From NCBI RefSeq assembly GCF_026914185.1, contig NC_070565.1, positions 5,084,001-5,148,000 on the forward strand: a DNA stretch of 64,000 bases. The letters are read 5' to 3'. Shown in pieces: positions 1 through 11,399 of this stretch; the first letter of the stretch is position 1; each line of letters begins with the position of its first letter. Under the pieces are notes generated by a model. It had not been told where the DNA came from. It did no database searches and saw only the letters and a list, made by a program, of their open reading frames with translations. Position numbers and translations under genes: made by a program. Source of the DNA: Puccinia triticina. Lineage: Eukaryota; Basidiomycota; Pucciniomycetes; Pucciniales; Pucciniaceae.

Positions 1-24
1 AACTAATATCTCTCATCTCTCCAG

Positions 25-534
25 CCTCAGAAGGTTTTCCTGGCAGGGCTAGGTGCTGCTGCTGCTGCAAGTTCACCTGTTGCTTTATTGGACCCCGTGG
101 AAATCTGGCTATCTGGCGGGCTTGTTCTGGAGAACGGGGCGCCAGTCAATGGTATAAAGTGGTGGGCCAAGCAGAAACATTCTGGGAACACTCACCACGG
201 CCTTTTACAAATGACCCTTGATGTCTTATGCTGCCCAGGTGAGCTTTTTATTTTTTATTTGTTTTGGAAGAAGCAATATTGATCCTGATCATGTTTTCTA
301 TATGAAGCTACAACCGTAGACATAGAGTGCACCTTTAAATTTGGCAGAGATTACATCTCTGCCACGAGACACAACCTCAGCGCGAAATCTGTAGATAGAG
401 GAATGACCTTGTTTTTCTATTCAAAGAACAACAAGGTTGGACCTCTGGCTCTTCACAAGTACATGAGCAAGAATAAGGACAGGGTGAAGAAATGTGTGAA
501 AGAAAGGGTACAAGACATGTTGATAGTAGATTGA
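25..534 (+). CDS. hAT transposase, C-terminal part (left edge of window)
   Basis: This is the C-terminal dimerisation part of an hAT-family DNA transposase. Two exons are visible: 25-238 (after a CCAG acceptor) and 308-534, separated by a 69-bp GT-AG intron. Exon 1 carries DPVEIW, IKWWAKQK and LLQMTLDVL. Exon 2 continues with TTVDIECTFKFGRD, SAKSVDRGM and a basic tail before TGA. This order (conserved WW block, hydrophobic block, then a Ser/Thr-Val-Asp-Glu block) is typical of basidiomycete hAT enzymes. The catalytic part lies outside the window, so intactness cannot be judged. The frame is open in both exons and the splice restores it. An LTR begins 86 bp after the stop, inside what looks like the element's terminal region. 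Confidence 0.8.
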
Positions 535-620
535 GATACAAATAGTAATGAAACGGGCTTGAATTTTGCCGTGATATTTAATTGGCAGGTACCCGCAAAT
601 ACCCGCGCGTTTACCGCCAG
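535..620 (+). mobile_element. hAT terminal region, left part (interrupted by LTR)
   Basis: The 86 bp after the transposase stop contain GGTACCCGC-type motifs. Similar motifs reappear just after the LTR at 2648. The simplest reading is that one subterminal region was split by the LTR insertion. Confidence 0.45.
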
Positions 621-1321
621 TGTGGTGTGCTGTTCCTGTTACAATGCCAAAAGGAAATATGAAAAGGTATTATGATAGTACAGTTACATACAAGTGGAAC
701 CTATTACAAGAGGAGGAGATAATCTTACACAACAGTTACAACATTTACATACATACACCCTTTGGTAGCCATGGTGGATTGGACAGAAGAATGCACGAAG
801 TGGATACAAGGATGAGGGAAGAGGAAGGAAGGAGGACCAGAGAGAGGCTTTGACCCCAAATCCTGGAAAGGAGGAGTATTCTAGTTGGGTGCAGAGTGCA
901 TGGAAGGTGGCTTGGTTACATAGCAACACATTCTGAAGGATATGGAAGGTGGCTTAGGGACATAGCAACACATGACATCAGGCAGTGCAATATATGCAGG
1001 CAGATAAGGTGTACAAATAGTGTCACTGCAGCATAATTCCCTCATTGTTTGTGTGGCTGTGCAGTACAGGTGTACATATGCTGTGCAACTGAGATCCCCT
1101 GCAGCTAAATTCCCTCAAACACATTCCCCTGGAGCTAAAATCCCTCACTCTTCAATATAAAAGAAGGTCTTCTCCCCCCCATAATTTCTCTTTTTCACCA
1201 TCAGCCTACAGAGGTTTGGTCACAGTAGTAGTTTAGTAGTAGTAGTTAGCAGTAGTAGTATTGAGTAGCGTAGAGTCAGTCAGTCAGTAGAGTGTTAGTG
1301 CAGTAGTAGAACCAAAAATCA

Positions 1322-1461
1322 ACAACCAACCAACCAACCAACCAACCAACCAACCAACCAACCAACCAACCAACCAACCAACCAACCAACCAACCAACCA
1401 ACCAACCAACCAACCAACCAACCAACCAACCAACAACCAACCAACTAACCAACCAACCAAC
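1322..1461. repeat. (CCAA)n tetranucleotide microsatellite
   Basis: About 135 bp of near-perfect CCAA repeats inside LTR copy A. Copy B (7341-7390) keeps only a short, degenerate version, so the tract expanded in A or shrank in B. Confidence 0.95.
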
Positions 1462-1586
1462 AACCCATTCTCCTAATTAGCATATTAGTACTAGTAGTAG
1501 AAGTAGAAGTAGTAGCACAAATTATAACATCAACAACATTAGAGGAACTTCACCATAACAAACCATGTTATCCATAGTTATAACCG

Positions 1587-2400
1587 GTGTGGTGAACAAA
1601 ACAGTGGAGGCCCTCAAGGAGGCTAAATTCAAGACATCAAGCTCTCTCTCAAGATCTGTCCCTTCAAGCGCAAGGCTCTGGCTTTCTGCGTTTCAGGATC
1701 AAGACGGCGGATACCGGTTGTGGCTTTTATTTCTGCTGGGTTGCTTTCATGTTATCTCATTGTTCTCCTCCCTACTTAATTCACTCTGTCTTCTTTTCTT
1801 TCTTTTCTTTCTTATGTTTTGTTTGCTATGTTACTTTCTTTTTTTTCTTTTCATTCATGCGCGCTTTGGAGAGGAGTGTAGGTGGTGGGTTGGTTTATTT
1901 AGTAGCCTTGTTTTGTTTGTTTTGTTCTTTTGTCTCATTTCTTCTTTCATTTTATCACAAGTTGGATGTGCGCGGCGGGCACGAGGGCCTGTCGCGCAGC
2001 CTGTCGCGGATCTGGAATCCAAGTTCAGCCAAACTTGGAGGAAGGATCCGCATGGTATTCTGCTCCCGACGAAGAGATATCATCACGTGTTTGAGCTTAC
2101 TGATCCGGATTGTGAAGATCCTTCCTGAGACTTCTGAGTTATTTCATTTCCCGAGCCTTTGAATCGGACGATATACTTCCTGAATCTATTAAGAGAACAC
2201 TTAAAGAGCTTAACAACCACACTTGCCAAGGGCAATCCAAACTCCCTTGTTCCTTCCTTCTTGCAAAAATCCTTCCCCATACCGCTATCCATTCTCTCGA
2301 TTCTTAGCGCTCACCAGATCCGGACCGCTGAACAAGGGCAGCTGTAGCACTTTCCCCTCAACCCGCTGTCTACCGCGCACAGGTAGAAGCGCCATACTGG
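1587..2400. other. Segment present only in LTR copy A
   Basis: It is flanked by ACCGGT on the left and ACTGGT on the right, where copy B is continuous. It holds an open frame (1565-2128) rich in Phe/Leu encoded by T-rich sequence and unlike any family I know. It could be an insertion in A or a deletion in B. Confidence 0.5.
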
Positions 2401-2647
2401 TCTAAAAAAGACATTGAATTAGATATTTATGTCTGATAGAGATTACTATATAAAAATAAGAGATATCTTGGATTCTGCCACATTTTCTTAAATATTGATT
2501 ACAAGACTCTTGGTTATTTGCATAGTACTATTAGAGGGGCAGGTCTTTCAAACCACCCGTAGATTGTGATAGCCTTACAACCTATCATACAATTTATTTC
2601 CCCCTCAAAGGAACTTCGATTACCCATCCATCCCTGGAGTCCTACAC

Positions 2648-3064
2648 CGGTACCCGCTCCGCGGGTGCGGGTGACACATTTGGGGCAAAAAACGCTGCAG
2701 GTACCAACAGTGCAACAAATACTATACATGTATTTGTATATGACATGTATTGTATTGTTTTGTATAGCATATAAATTGTATTTGTATTGTATTTTTTATC
2801 CAATGCAATACAATGTATTTTTTGCATAATGTATTGCCCTCCCCAAATGTAATATTTTGTGGATTGGCACGGTCAATACATTTTTTTTGAAATGTATTGT
2901 ATTGCATTGGGTGACCAATGCAATACAAATACGCCAAGACATTTTGTATTCAAAAATAAATACAATAAAATGTATATGCCTATACAATACATGTATTGCA
3001 TTTGTTGCACCCTTGCAGGTACCCATATCCAAACAGGTACCTGAGTGCAAATTGACAATCTCTA
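2648..3064. mobile_element. hAT terminal region, right part, with AATACA-rich insert
   Basis: It begins with GGTACCCGC and a GC-rich hairpin (CCGCTCCGCGGGTGCGGG) and ends TGCAAATTGACAATCTCTA. The same end occurs near 9888. About 2705-3005 is an A/T-rich block of alternating TGTATTG and CAATACA, which can fold extensively and recurs at 44.9 and 55.9 kb. It is probably the true 3' end of the hAT element whose transposase ends at 534. Confidence 0.45.
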
Positions 3065-4850
3065 GTTTGTGAATGACTTCAGAAAATCTCCTCAAAGGGA
3101 TTTGTGTACAGATGACTGAAAATCAGATAAAGTTTTAAAGGATTCTCCAAAGCCCCTGGTATTGCAGGGGCACTCAGTGTGGCGTGCTGTGGTTGTTTGT
3201 TGAACAGTGTGTCACACAAGCCCGCACACATGACAAGTTTGTGTGACAGTTGGCCCCTCAGCCAATGGAAGCCAAAGTAAAACCATAGTACCATAGCAAG
3301 ATCAGACCTCTCAGAGTCTCACTCCACTCCATCATGAGTTTCAACCATTTATAATAGAAACAATTTAAGAAAAACTGGCAGCTTTTTGGTGTGTTCCCTG
3401 AAAATAAATATAAAGATAGTTTCTGAGAAACCAACAGGGTATGGGTTCAAAAAGAGGTCAAAAATCATGATCTTTGAAACATGAGGAACTTTGGCAAAGA
3501 TTGAGGATAAATTAAACCTTATCATTAAATTGACCTTGTTTTTAGCATAGGTATGGCATAAATTTTACACATACAGTACACAATACATCAAGTATTGTTC
3601 CAGCTCATTTCAGGATATTTTGTCGCAGACATTAATGTTGCCTTCAAACCGGCATCTAAATGAGATCCAACAAAATCTATGACCAAGTTCAGAGATGGCA
3701 CTTGCACGCAAGTGCTGAGAAAACTTGTATTACACGCCTAGGTGAACGGCCGCATTCCCATAAATTGGGAAAGCGGCCGGGATCTACACTAGCTGCTGAA
3801 AATGGTAAGCAAAGCAAACCATCTCCGCAGTCCAAAACTGGTTCCGCGGGGTTGCAAAGCTGACACATCAATTTGATGTTTTGCAGATTCAACTCCAACA
3901 ACCAGCAAACTCAGGCTTGTGGAAAATCCCGGCCCCCAGTCATTAAGAGCAATCAGCTAACACCGGAGGTGAGTAGCTGATGTTTAAACTCAAGACTAAT
4001 CAGACTAGGCTAAATGCTGAATCCAAAATTCATCAAGACTTAGAAACTCATGAAAAACCCTCTCAAACAGAAGGGAAGAAAGTCAGTGAGTAACGTTGTC
4101 CGAGCTAAGCAAAAGAAAAAAAAAGGTTGATGAGGAGCGCGCTTACTCTTCTAACAGAAAAAGCCGCACAAAACCTCCGCTGTTTTGCTAGCGGAGAACC
4201 GCAAGGATCTTAAGGGCCAAAAAGGCAAAGAGCGTAAGAACACAGGAGATTCTCACCCAGAGGAATGAAGAGCCTCAAAAGCTAACGCGCTGCGCTGCTT
4301 CCCAGATTGCTCTGACTCAACACAAGTCAAAACCGGCACATCTTATATTTTTCATTCTTATTATTCTCAGTAGAGAGCGGCCTACCACCTGCTCTTAGGT
4401 AATTCCCAATTACTTTTCTTGCTCTTGTTTCTACACAAAAATACCATGTAAAGATCCTGATTAAGCAATAAACTCTTAGTTTCCTGAATTCTTTCAAAAC
4501 TCCCATGGTGTCTCAGTCCTAAATCACCAATACCATGTAAGTCCCTCCAGTGGAGGTGCAAAGTGCCTCCACCTTCAGGACTTAATTAAGTTTGGGAATT
4601 TTGAGAGATGCAGATTCCAGACAAAGGAGAGAGAAAGAAATGGAGTACCATAAAAGAAAAAGACATGCCCCCTTTGGGATGGTGCAGAAATCTAACACTT
4701 TTGAGGCAGCGGGGCATGGTTGAAGGAAGCCTGAGAAAGCCAACCCAAAGCTTAGGTGATTACTGTTCCCTTGGGCTGTTCTGAGTCCTGATCTATTTTG
4801 GCTTTATTTTTTGGATGCGGAGGAGTGGAATGGGCTGAATTGGACAATTA
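3065..4850. other. Gene-free stretch
   Basis: No supportable gene. The open frames are under 75 codons and resemble nothing known. A palindromic GCACTTGCACGCAAGTGC lies at about 3700, and a near-identical one at 13,955. Confidence 0.5.
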
Positions 4851-4976
4851 TGGTGTTCAAAATTGCATAAGATTTTTTTACATAAAATCATAAACTTGCC
4901 AAGTTGAGGACTGTTCCGTGGGTCTCTTCCTAGACAGCAGTGCCTCTGATAACGGTTGTTTTGACCATTTTCATTA
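4851..4976. repeat. Fragment of the GGTGTTCAAA / ATAAAATCATAAA palindromic family
   Basis: GGTGTTCAAAATTG followed by ATAAAATCATAAACTT resembles sequence at 45,497 and, reverse-complemented, at 52,105-52,266. It directly precedes another inverted-repeat element. Confidence 0.4.
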
Positions 4977-5177
4977 GGGGGTTTCACAATAGGATAAAAA
5001 TCAAACTTTAGAGCCAATTTGAAGGCCTTTATGAATCATTTTTTAAAAAAATGAAGGAGTTGCTCTGATCTCTAGGGGTCACCCAATCCTGTACATATTG
5101 CTATATTTTTAAAGATTTTATGATAAAAACCTTAAAATTGACTCGAACATTTTATTTTTATCCTATAGTGAACCCCC
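4977..5177. mobile_element. MITE, GGGGGTTTCAC family
   Basis: A 201-bp element. Its left end GGGGGTTTCACAATAGGATA is mirrored by TATCCTATAGTGAACCCCC on the right. It starts after TA, and the right flank is AA. It is related in termini and internal sequence (AACTTTxGAGCCAATTT, GGCCTTTATGAA) to 45,048-45,246 and 57,212-57,385. No coding capacity. Confidence 0.7.
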
Positions 5178-5499
5178 AATTGGGTCAGCTTGAAATGGGA
5201 ATTAGAAGAAATTGCTGTCATATCTGGGTCCATCACTACTGATAAGGCTTGCCATGATTGGTGTAGATGGATATTTGACTGATAAGATGTGTTAGCATTT
5301 GTTTCTGCATTTGCATCTTGGAGAGTGGAAGAACTCCCTTTGGCTTAGAAGACTAGCTAAATTAATTTTTAAAGGGGAGAAAAATTGGTTTCTATGCTAA
5401 AAAATAGAAAATAGCCAGATTTCAAAACCTGCTGGAAGTCCTCCAGTAGTTCAAATTGTTGGTCTTGTGGATTTGTCTGTGAGATTAGAGAATGAAATT

Positions 5500-6280
5500 T
5501 GAGACTTGGGCACCTTTTGGCACCCAGGTACATACCTGCTTGTTTTTTTTTGCAAAATTAAGTGCCTCAAACTGCACCTGGCACCACCTGGCGGGTACCA
5601 GCAGTACTTTTGGCAGGTAACACAGGTACCCCCTGGACTATTTTTTGTATTTCTCTCTTTGAATATAATGGGTGGGTGGGCAAGCAGGGTGGACTGGCCG
5701 GTGGCCGTCTGACACAGCAAATTCTTGTTCTGGGTGCTAAAGAGCACACCTAGTAGTGCCACAAACCCTTGTTAAGAAATTGGCCAGTGATTATCAGCCT
5801 TTAGCTTGGGTAGTAAACCAGGGCTTACTTGATGATTTTGTGGACAGTTGAGGACTCCCTGCACAGACTGAGGGCAAAATGGAGCATGCCCAAGTGGGCC
5901 AAATTATAGATAGGATGCACTTGGGTACCTGGAATTGATTCCAATCTTATTTGTGGTCAACAAGGATCTCAGAGGTGTGAAAGGGGCCGCAAGGGCATTG
6001 GTTGTGACTTGCCGCAGTGCAGTTGCTGGATCTGATCAGTTCCAAGACATCAACTATGCACTGCACAACCCAACTTGTTAACCTGATGTCACAGGGAACA
6101 TGGCTGGGTGGGCTGTACCTCTGGGAGGTACCCGGTTACCACACCATTTTCCTGCCAAAAGCTTTTACCTTGCACTGTACCCAGAAGCACAGGGAAGGTG
6201 CGCAACAGGTGTGAGTGGTACCTGCCAAGTGGTGTGGGGTACCCCCCAGCAGGTACCAATTGTCCATCTCTATGTGAGAT
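5500..6280. repeat. GGTACC-rich inverted-repeat region
   Basis: CAGGTACC / GGTACCTG motifs occur in opposite orientation at both sides (5580-5635 and 6115-6260). The right end, ACCAATTGTCCATCTCTA, resembles the hAT-type end at 3064. It may be a diverged non-autonomous hAT element. No gene seen. Confidence 0.35.
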
Positions 6281-6663
6281 TGTTTAATGTAAGTAAAACT
6301 AAGGATGGTTGGAAGTAACACCAATAGCTACTTAATCAAGTTTAAAAGCAAATCCACCTACTTGTTCGAGTTTAAGAGCAAATCCACTTATGCTTTTGTT
6401 TCTATCTATGTAGCTGAGTTAAATGCTATTACAACTTTTGGGGCCGAGTTGTGGGACAGAAGGTGAAACATGGATATTCAACTGGAGGGAAAAGAATGAG
6501 TGACAGGTGATGGAAAGGCAAAGATACATGGAGTTTCAAGAGTACACCGGTCAATTGATCTTTTTACCACATCTAGTGAGAGCAGAGAGGTTTAGGCTAG
6601 ATTTCTTTGCTTTCTTCTTTAAATTACCCAAAAGAAATACAGGGAAACTTACATCTTACACGG
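6281..6663. other. Gene-free stretch
   Basis: Nothing recognisable between the GGTACC region and LTR copy B. No polypurine tract lies directly before the LTR. Confidence 0.4.
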
Positions 6664-7747
6664 TGTGGTGTGCTGTTCCTTTTGCAATGCCAAAAAGGAC
6701 ATATGCAAAGGTATTGTACTGATAGTAAAGTTACATACAGGTGGAAAACATTACAAGAGATAATCTTACACAACAGTTACAACATTTATATACATACACC
6801 CTTTGGTAGCCACAGAAGATTGGACGGAAGAATACACAATGTGGATACAAGGACAAGGGAGGAGGAAGGAAGGAGGACAAGAGAGAGGCTTTGACCCCCA
6901 TATCCTGGGAAGGAGGAGTATTCTAGTTGGGTGCAGAGTGCATGGAAGGTGGCTTGGTTACATAGCAACACATTCTCAAGGATATGGAAGGTGGCTTGGG
7001 TACATAGCAATACATGACATCAGGCAGTGCAATATATGCAGGCAGATAAGGTGTACAAAGAGTGTCACTGCAGCATGATTCCCTCATTGTTTGTGTGGCT
7101 GTGCAGTACAGGTGTACATATGCTGTGCAACTGAGATCCCCTGCAGCTAAATTCCCTCACACATGTTTCCCTGGAGCTTAAATCCCTTGCTCTTCAATAT
7201 AAAAGGAGCTCTTCTCCCCACCATAATTTTTTTTCCCCCATCAACCTATAGAGGTCTGGTCACATATGGTAGTTTATCAGTAGTAGTCTTGAGTAGTGTA
7301 GAGTCAGTCAGTCAGTAGAGTATTAGTTAGTAGAACCCACAATCAACAACCAACCAACCAACAACCAAACAACAACCAAACAACCCACCAACAACCCATT
7401 CTCCTTATTAGCATATTAGTAGTAGTAGTAGTACAAATTATAACATCAACAGCAGTAGAAGAACTTATCATAACAACCACGTTATCCATAGTTATAACCG
7501 GTCTGAAAACGCTTTGAATTAGATATTTAGGTCTGATAGAGATTACTATATAAAAGTAAGAGCTATCTTGGAATCTGCCACATTTTTCTTAAATATTGAT
7601 TACAAGACTCTTGGTTATTTGCATAGTACTATTAGAGGGGCAGGTCTTTCAAACCACCCGTAAATTGTAATAGCCTTTCAACCCATCATAAAATTCATTT
7701 CCCCCTCAAAGGAACTTTGATTACCCATCCATCCCTGGAGTCCTACA
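6664..7747 (+). mobile_element. Solo LTR, copy B
   Basis: A 1,084-bp sequence matching copy A (621-2647) from TGTGGTGTGC to GGAGTCCTACA, including the TATA-like AATATAAAAGG at 7195 and the polypyrimidine stretch after it. It lacks A's 0.8-kb segment and most of the CCAA repeat. Flanks (CACGG / ACTGC) do not form a target duplication. Confidence 0.7.
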
Positions 7748-7748
7748 A

Positions 7749-7955
7749 CTGCCATGCAATCATAGGACAGCCAAGCTTATCCAGTTGACTGGAAAGCTCA
7801 GGTATCTTGTAAAAATCATAGGCTGAACTGACCTGATTCTGCGCAAGTTTTTTCACATGTTCTACATGCACAGAACAAGTTATAAATGAGGTGAGCTTCT
7901 GAAAAACCAAGCTAAACTGATTACTGAGACGCATGTCATCACTAGATTTTCCCAC
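7749..7955 (-). CDS. Conserved fragment of unknown function, copy 1
   Basis: This open frame is not recognised as a known family. It is of interest because it resembles the minus-strand segment at 56,381-56,520. Both end in a (Q/E)(I/L)SxQLDKxG block followed by MIAW/MIAY, preceded by an AQ...VS(S/Y) stretch. That points to a repeated gene or transposon-encoded protein. The fragment ends at the LTR boundary (7747), so the LTR may have truncated it. No start codon or exon structure can be fixed. Confidence 0.3.
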
Positions 7956-8366
7956 GCCAGGTGTGGCACTGGGGGTGCTGGTTGAGTTTCCATCTTTGTT
8001 TTCATCATTTGATTCTGTGTGGCTGTTGCCATTGGAGTTTTCTTTGGGTCCCGACTGTTGTCGCAGTCTCTTACGTGATTGAGGTATTGTTTGCTTTGTT
8101 GGAGCATGCCAGCTGGTATCAATGGTGGATGGCTGATGGCGGAGGGGAAGCTGTCCTGTATGTTGTGGTAGACAGAAAAGTTAAAAATCAAAAGTTTTTC
8201 TCATACATATATTTACTCGCCCTAGGCCTCAAGATACCACCAAATAGACCTCAGAAATGGATTCCACGGCCAATTTTACCCCTATTCACCACTGGAAGCA
8301 TCACCGGAACCCCGCTGGATTGGAAGTTACACCCTCTTGGACCCTCATGGACACGGCCAGCCTCAG

Positions 8367-9125
8367 TCATTAACCTGTCACACCCCTCAAGTCACCTTCC
8401 CCAGTCTGACACCACTCATGCACCCGTTGCATGAGGTACCCCTGTATTTGAAATTTCTCTGCTTTTTTTATGCACTCCTTGCATTAGTATGACATCATTC
8501 TTCATTTCTCACCCCACTTTTTACCTGTATTTAGTATCTTCTGACACCACTTGTACACAGCCCACCAGCTAAAATCCCTCATCCAGGGTCCCCCTCATAG
8601 CTAAAATCCCTCACATTTGTCTGTATAAGGAGCTCTCTCCCCCAGTTGTTTTTCATCAGAATTCTGACTTCATCTTCTGCTCACATTATCTGTCTGGCCA
8701 AGTGGCCCCTGTTTCCTGTGACCTGTCCGACCAAGTGGTCAAATCCTGTCATGTCCTGTTGTCAACTGTTCAGTTAACTGTTCAGTACCCTGTTCCTGTC
8801 CCCTGTTCCTGTCTCCTGTTCCTGTCCCCTGTTCCTGTCCCCTGTTCCTGTCACCTGTTCTGATTTGTATGGCCAAGTGGCCATGCCCTGTCTTGTGTTC
8901 CCTGTCACCTGTCCTGTCCCCTGTTATTGTTTTTAGGCCCCCCTTTGGATCTTGCTGGGGGGCTCTCTAGTTGTTTGGTTAAAGTCCGCTCCTTGGACAT
9001 GAAATAAAAATTATTGAGTCTGAGCCAGTTGATCTCATCTCATTTCCTGCTCCTTGTTCCCATCAGTTACCCCAGATATTCCCTCCCCCTGCGGTGCCTC
9101 TTCTTGTTGAGCTGAAATCTTAACA
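8367..9125 (+). mobile_element. Probable LTR-like sequence
   Basis: It starts TGTCACACCCCTC and contains a TATA-like TGTATAAGGAGCTCTCTCCCCC at 8620-8642, closely resembling the promoter region of LTR copies A/B. AATAAA lies at about 9003. The 3' limit is a guess. No coding region follows. Confidence 0.4.
8755..8865. repeat. CTGTTCCTGTCCC minisatellite
   Basis: About six near-identical 14-bp units (CTGTTCCTGTCCC/TCTC) in tandem inside the LTR-like sequence, with looser CCTGT repeats on both sides. Confidence 0.85.
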
Positions 9126-9625
9126 TATTTCCCGCAGTTCAGTACCCACCAGTTATACAGATATCACCCATTAGCCATTATCATCATCCTTACACTTTTA
9201 TAACATACCATATCATCCCTCTTATCGGCAATAACCACTGAGCTCACTCTCATATCTCTTGGTTGACATATCACATACCTGTCACAAGTTACCTAGTTCC
9301 TGGTTCAACTCCCAACTGAGATATATACCCTTCTCAGCCTAGGCACTCTTCTCAAATCTGTATATCACCCTCTTAAGGACCTGTGTTCAATCCCACCAGA
9401 AACATCAAGTCAAATTTCAACCTTTCCACTCCTCATAAACTCTCTCATCTTTCACATACCTGTCATCAAACAACTTCATCTGGAACTAGACCAGACCTAT
9501 CACTAGATTAAAACTTGTCAAGCTTAGCTTGGTGGGTCTTGTTATCTGATAGTATAGAAGGGCAGAGTTTGCACCTCCATCATCCCCTTCTCCATTCAGC
9601 AAAAGGGTTTCACAACCACTTTTGA

Positions 9626-9703
9626 GTCTTACAATGTTAGGGTTTTACTGAAACCACAGCCCTTGTGAACCGCAGCACTTGTACAACCCTAACATTGTAA
9701 GAC
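9626..9703. repeat. 19-bp perfect inverted repeat (hairpin)
   Basis: GTCTTACAATGTTAGGGTT at 9626-9644 is mirrored exactly at 9685-9703, with a 40-nt loop. It is probably the terminus or remnant of a small foldback element. Confidence 0.75.
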
Positions 9704-9759
9704 TTGTGACAAATGGTAAACCTGGCTGCATTGCATCTCAACTGTATGTATGTGAGCGG

Positions 9760-9888
9760 GTGCGGATGTGTAATACCCAGGTACCCGCCGGCTTTTTACT
9801 GGAACCTCAGACATCCGCACCCGCTGACGGGTACCCGCCAGCGGATAGTGGGTACCTGCAGCGGGTGCAAATTGACAATCTCTATCAC
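9760..9888. mobile_element. hAT-type terminal sequence with GGTACC motifs
   Basis: It contains three inverted GGTACCCGC/GCGGGTACC motifs and ends GGGTGCAAATTGACAATCTCTA, matching the end at 3064. Probably a non-autonomous relative or terminal fragment of the hAT element at the left edge. Confidence 0.4.
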
Positions 9889-11399
9889 AAACCACGTTTA
9901 ACCTGAGGCTCCCCTGGACTTGTCCCAGAAATCAAACTCCCTTGGGATAAACTTCAGCAGCTGAAGAATATGTAACATAAATTTACACATGCATGCTAGT
10001 GTGTCACATTTTTAATCACTGAGCCAAGTGATGCCAAGCTGAGTGCGCATGCAGGACCAAGGGCTTAGATGGGCTCTTCACAAATTTTATGTAATTTTAA
10101 GCAATATGTCCAAAAATAATTTCAGGGAGATTTTCTGAAGTCATACCCAACTCCTGGTTAATCCAAGGTTTTTTCCCCTGGACTTGTCCCTTAACTTTAA
10201 ATTTGTTGCAAAAAAATTCAGCAACTGGAGAATGTGTCACACAAATGTACATGTGCATATTTTTGTGACACACTAACATATATTAAGCTTCTTGCAATTT
10301 ATGATAAGCACATGATAAATTGAAATATGTCATTCCCGTGGAAAATACCTTGTTTCCACCAATTATTTGATATTGCTTTGCAAGGAATTTTCAAATCCAA
10401 GTTTATTAAAGACAGCAAAACATAGAAATCAGGATCAAGGGTTCCCCCTATTTTTTGGCATACCAAAAAAAAAGGACTGCTAACAATTTTTACAAGATTG
10501 ACAATCAATATCCTAAATACAACTTAACACAAATTAAATAAAAAAATTGTGAATTGTCCCTTCCTGCCTAGCAGGTTTAAAAGACAAAACACGGATGACC
10601 CCCAGCGCGCGCAGTTAAGGCATTATGCAAAGGGGGGCCACCAAATATATAAACCCCTCAAACTGTGCAAGTGCAACAGCGGAGGGGGGTGAGCCGAGTG
10701 AACCACTTGGCTGGGGTTCCAACCTCATGCAAGGTCTGTCACCTATATATGCTCTCGCCACTCCTCAGCCAAACCAAAATTTGCATCCACCTGGAATAAT
10801 CAACAGCCCCAACCCTTGCAAATTTTCGAGCCTCGCCGCAAAGCCTGACGACATCACCGCAACTAAGGCTGTATGTAATCTTTCCCGCCCCTCTCATTTC
10901 TAAAATTGCCTGGCCTTATCAAATCCTTACCTCGATATGCGCTCCACTAGGTCTCCATACCCACGCGCTGGGCGTAGATATTCGTCTCCGCGTCTCCATC
11001 ACCTTGCGCGAGGCGTAGATATCTATATTCGCGTTTCCAGGCCCTTGCAAACTACATGGCAACACTTATACCACCTGTCCATCCATCAAGCCATCGTCTC
11101 AGCCCTCCATTTACCTTGGAAGCACTCAATACATCTACTTCATCCCGACAAATCCCGCCACTCAGCCCCCTCCCCTCGTCATTCTTAGCCTGAACTAGCC
11201 CTGGTCCACACTACCTCATCAGCCGAACCCAATAAACCCTTATCTTCAACCAAACCAGCCTAGCCACAACTCTCACTGCCCAGTCAAAACAATGTGAGCC
11301 ATCAATGCTCAGCGCCTGTTCCCGCGTGACTTCCCCACGACCTTTATCCACCAGACCAATTGTCACGGGTCTTCGTGTCAATCACTTATGACTCACACC
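9889..11399. other. Gene-free stretch with a promoter-like block
   Basis: No convincing gene. Around 10,640-10,760 there are TATATAAACC and CTATATATGC elements with C-rich sequence after them, as in an LTR or Pol II promoter. Open frames at 10,625-11,188 have no recognisable motifs. Confidence 0.35.

Larger units (their letters stand above)
621..2647 (+). mobile_element. Solo LTR, copy A (with ~0.8 kb extra segment)
   Basis: The sequence aligns along its length with 6664-7747. It starts TGTGGTGTGC and ends GGAGTCCTACA, so it has TG...CA termini as LTRs do. A TATA-like AATATAAAAG lies near 1157. No gag or pol reading frame lies between the two copies, so each looks like a solo LTR. Copy A carries about 0.81 kb (about 1587-2400) missing from copy B. 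No clear 5-bp target duplication is visible. It lies between two pieces of an hAT terminal region. Confidence 0.65.

Noticed and set aside
621..7747. A full-length LTR retrotransposon with LTR copies A and B as its ends
   Set aside because: No primer-binding site, polypurine tract, Gag or Pol motif lies between them, and the outer flanks (GCCAG / ACTGC) do not match.
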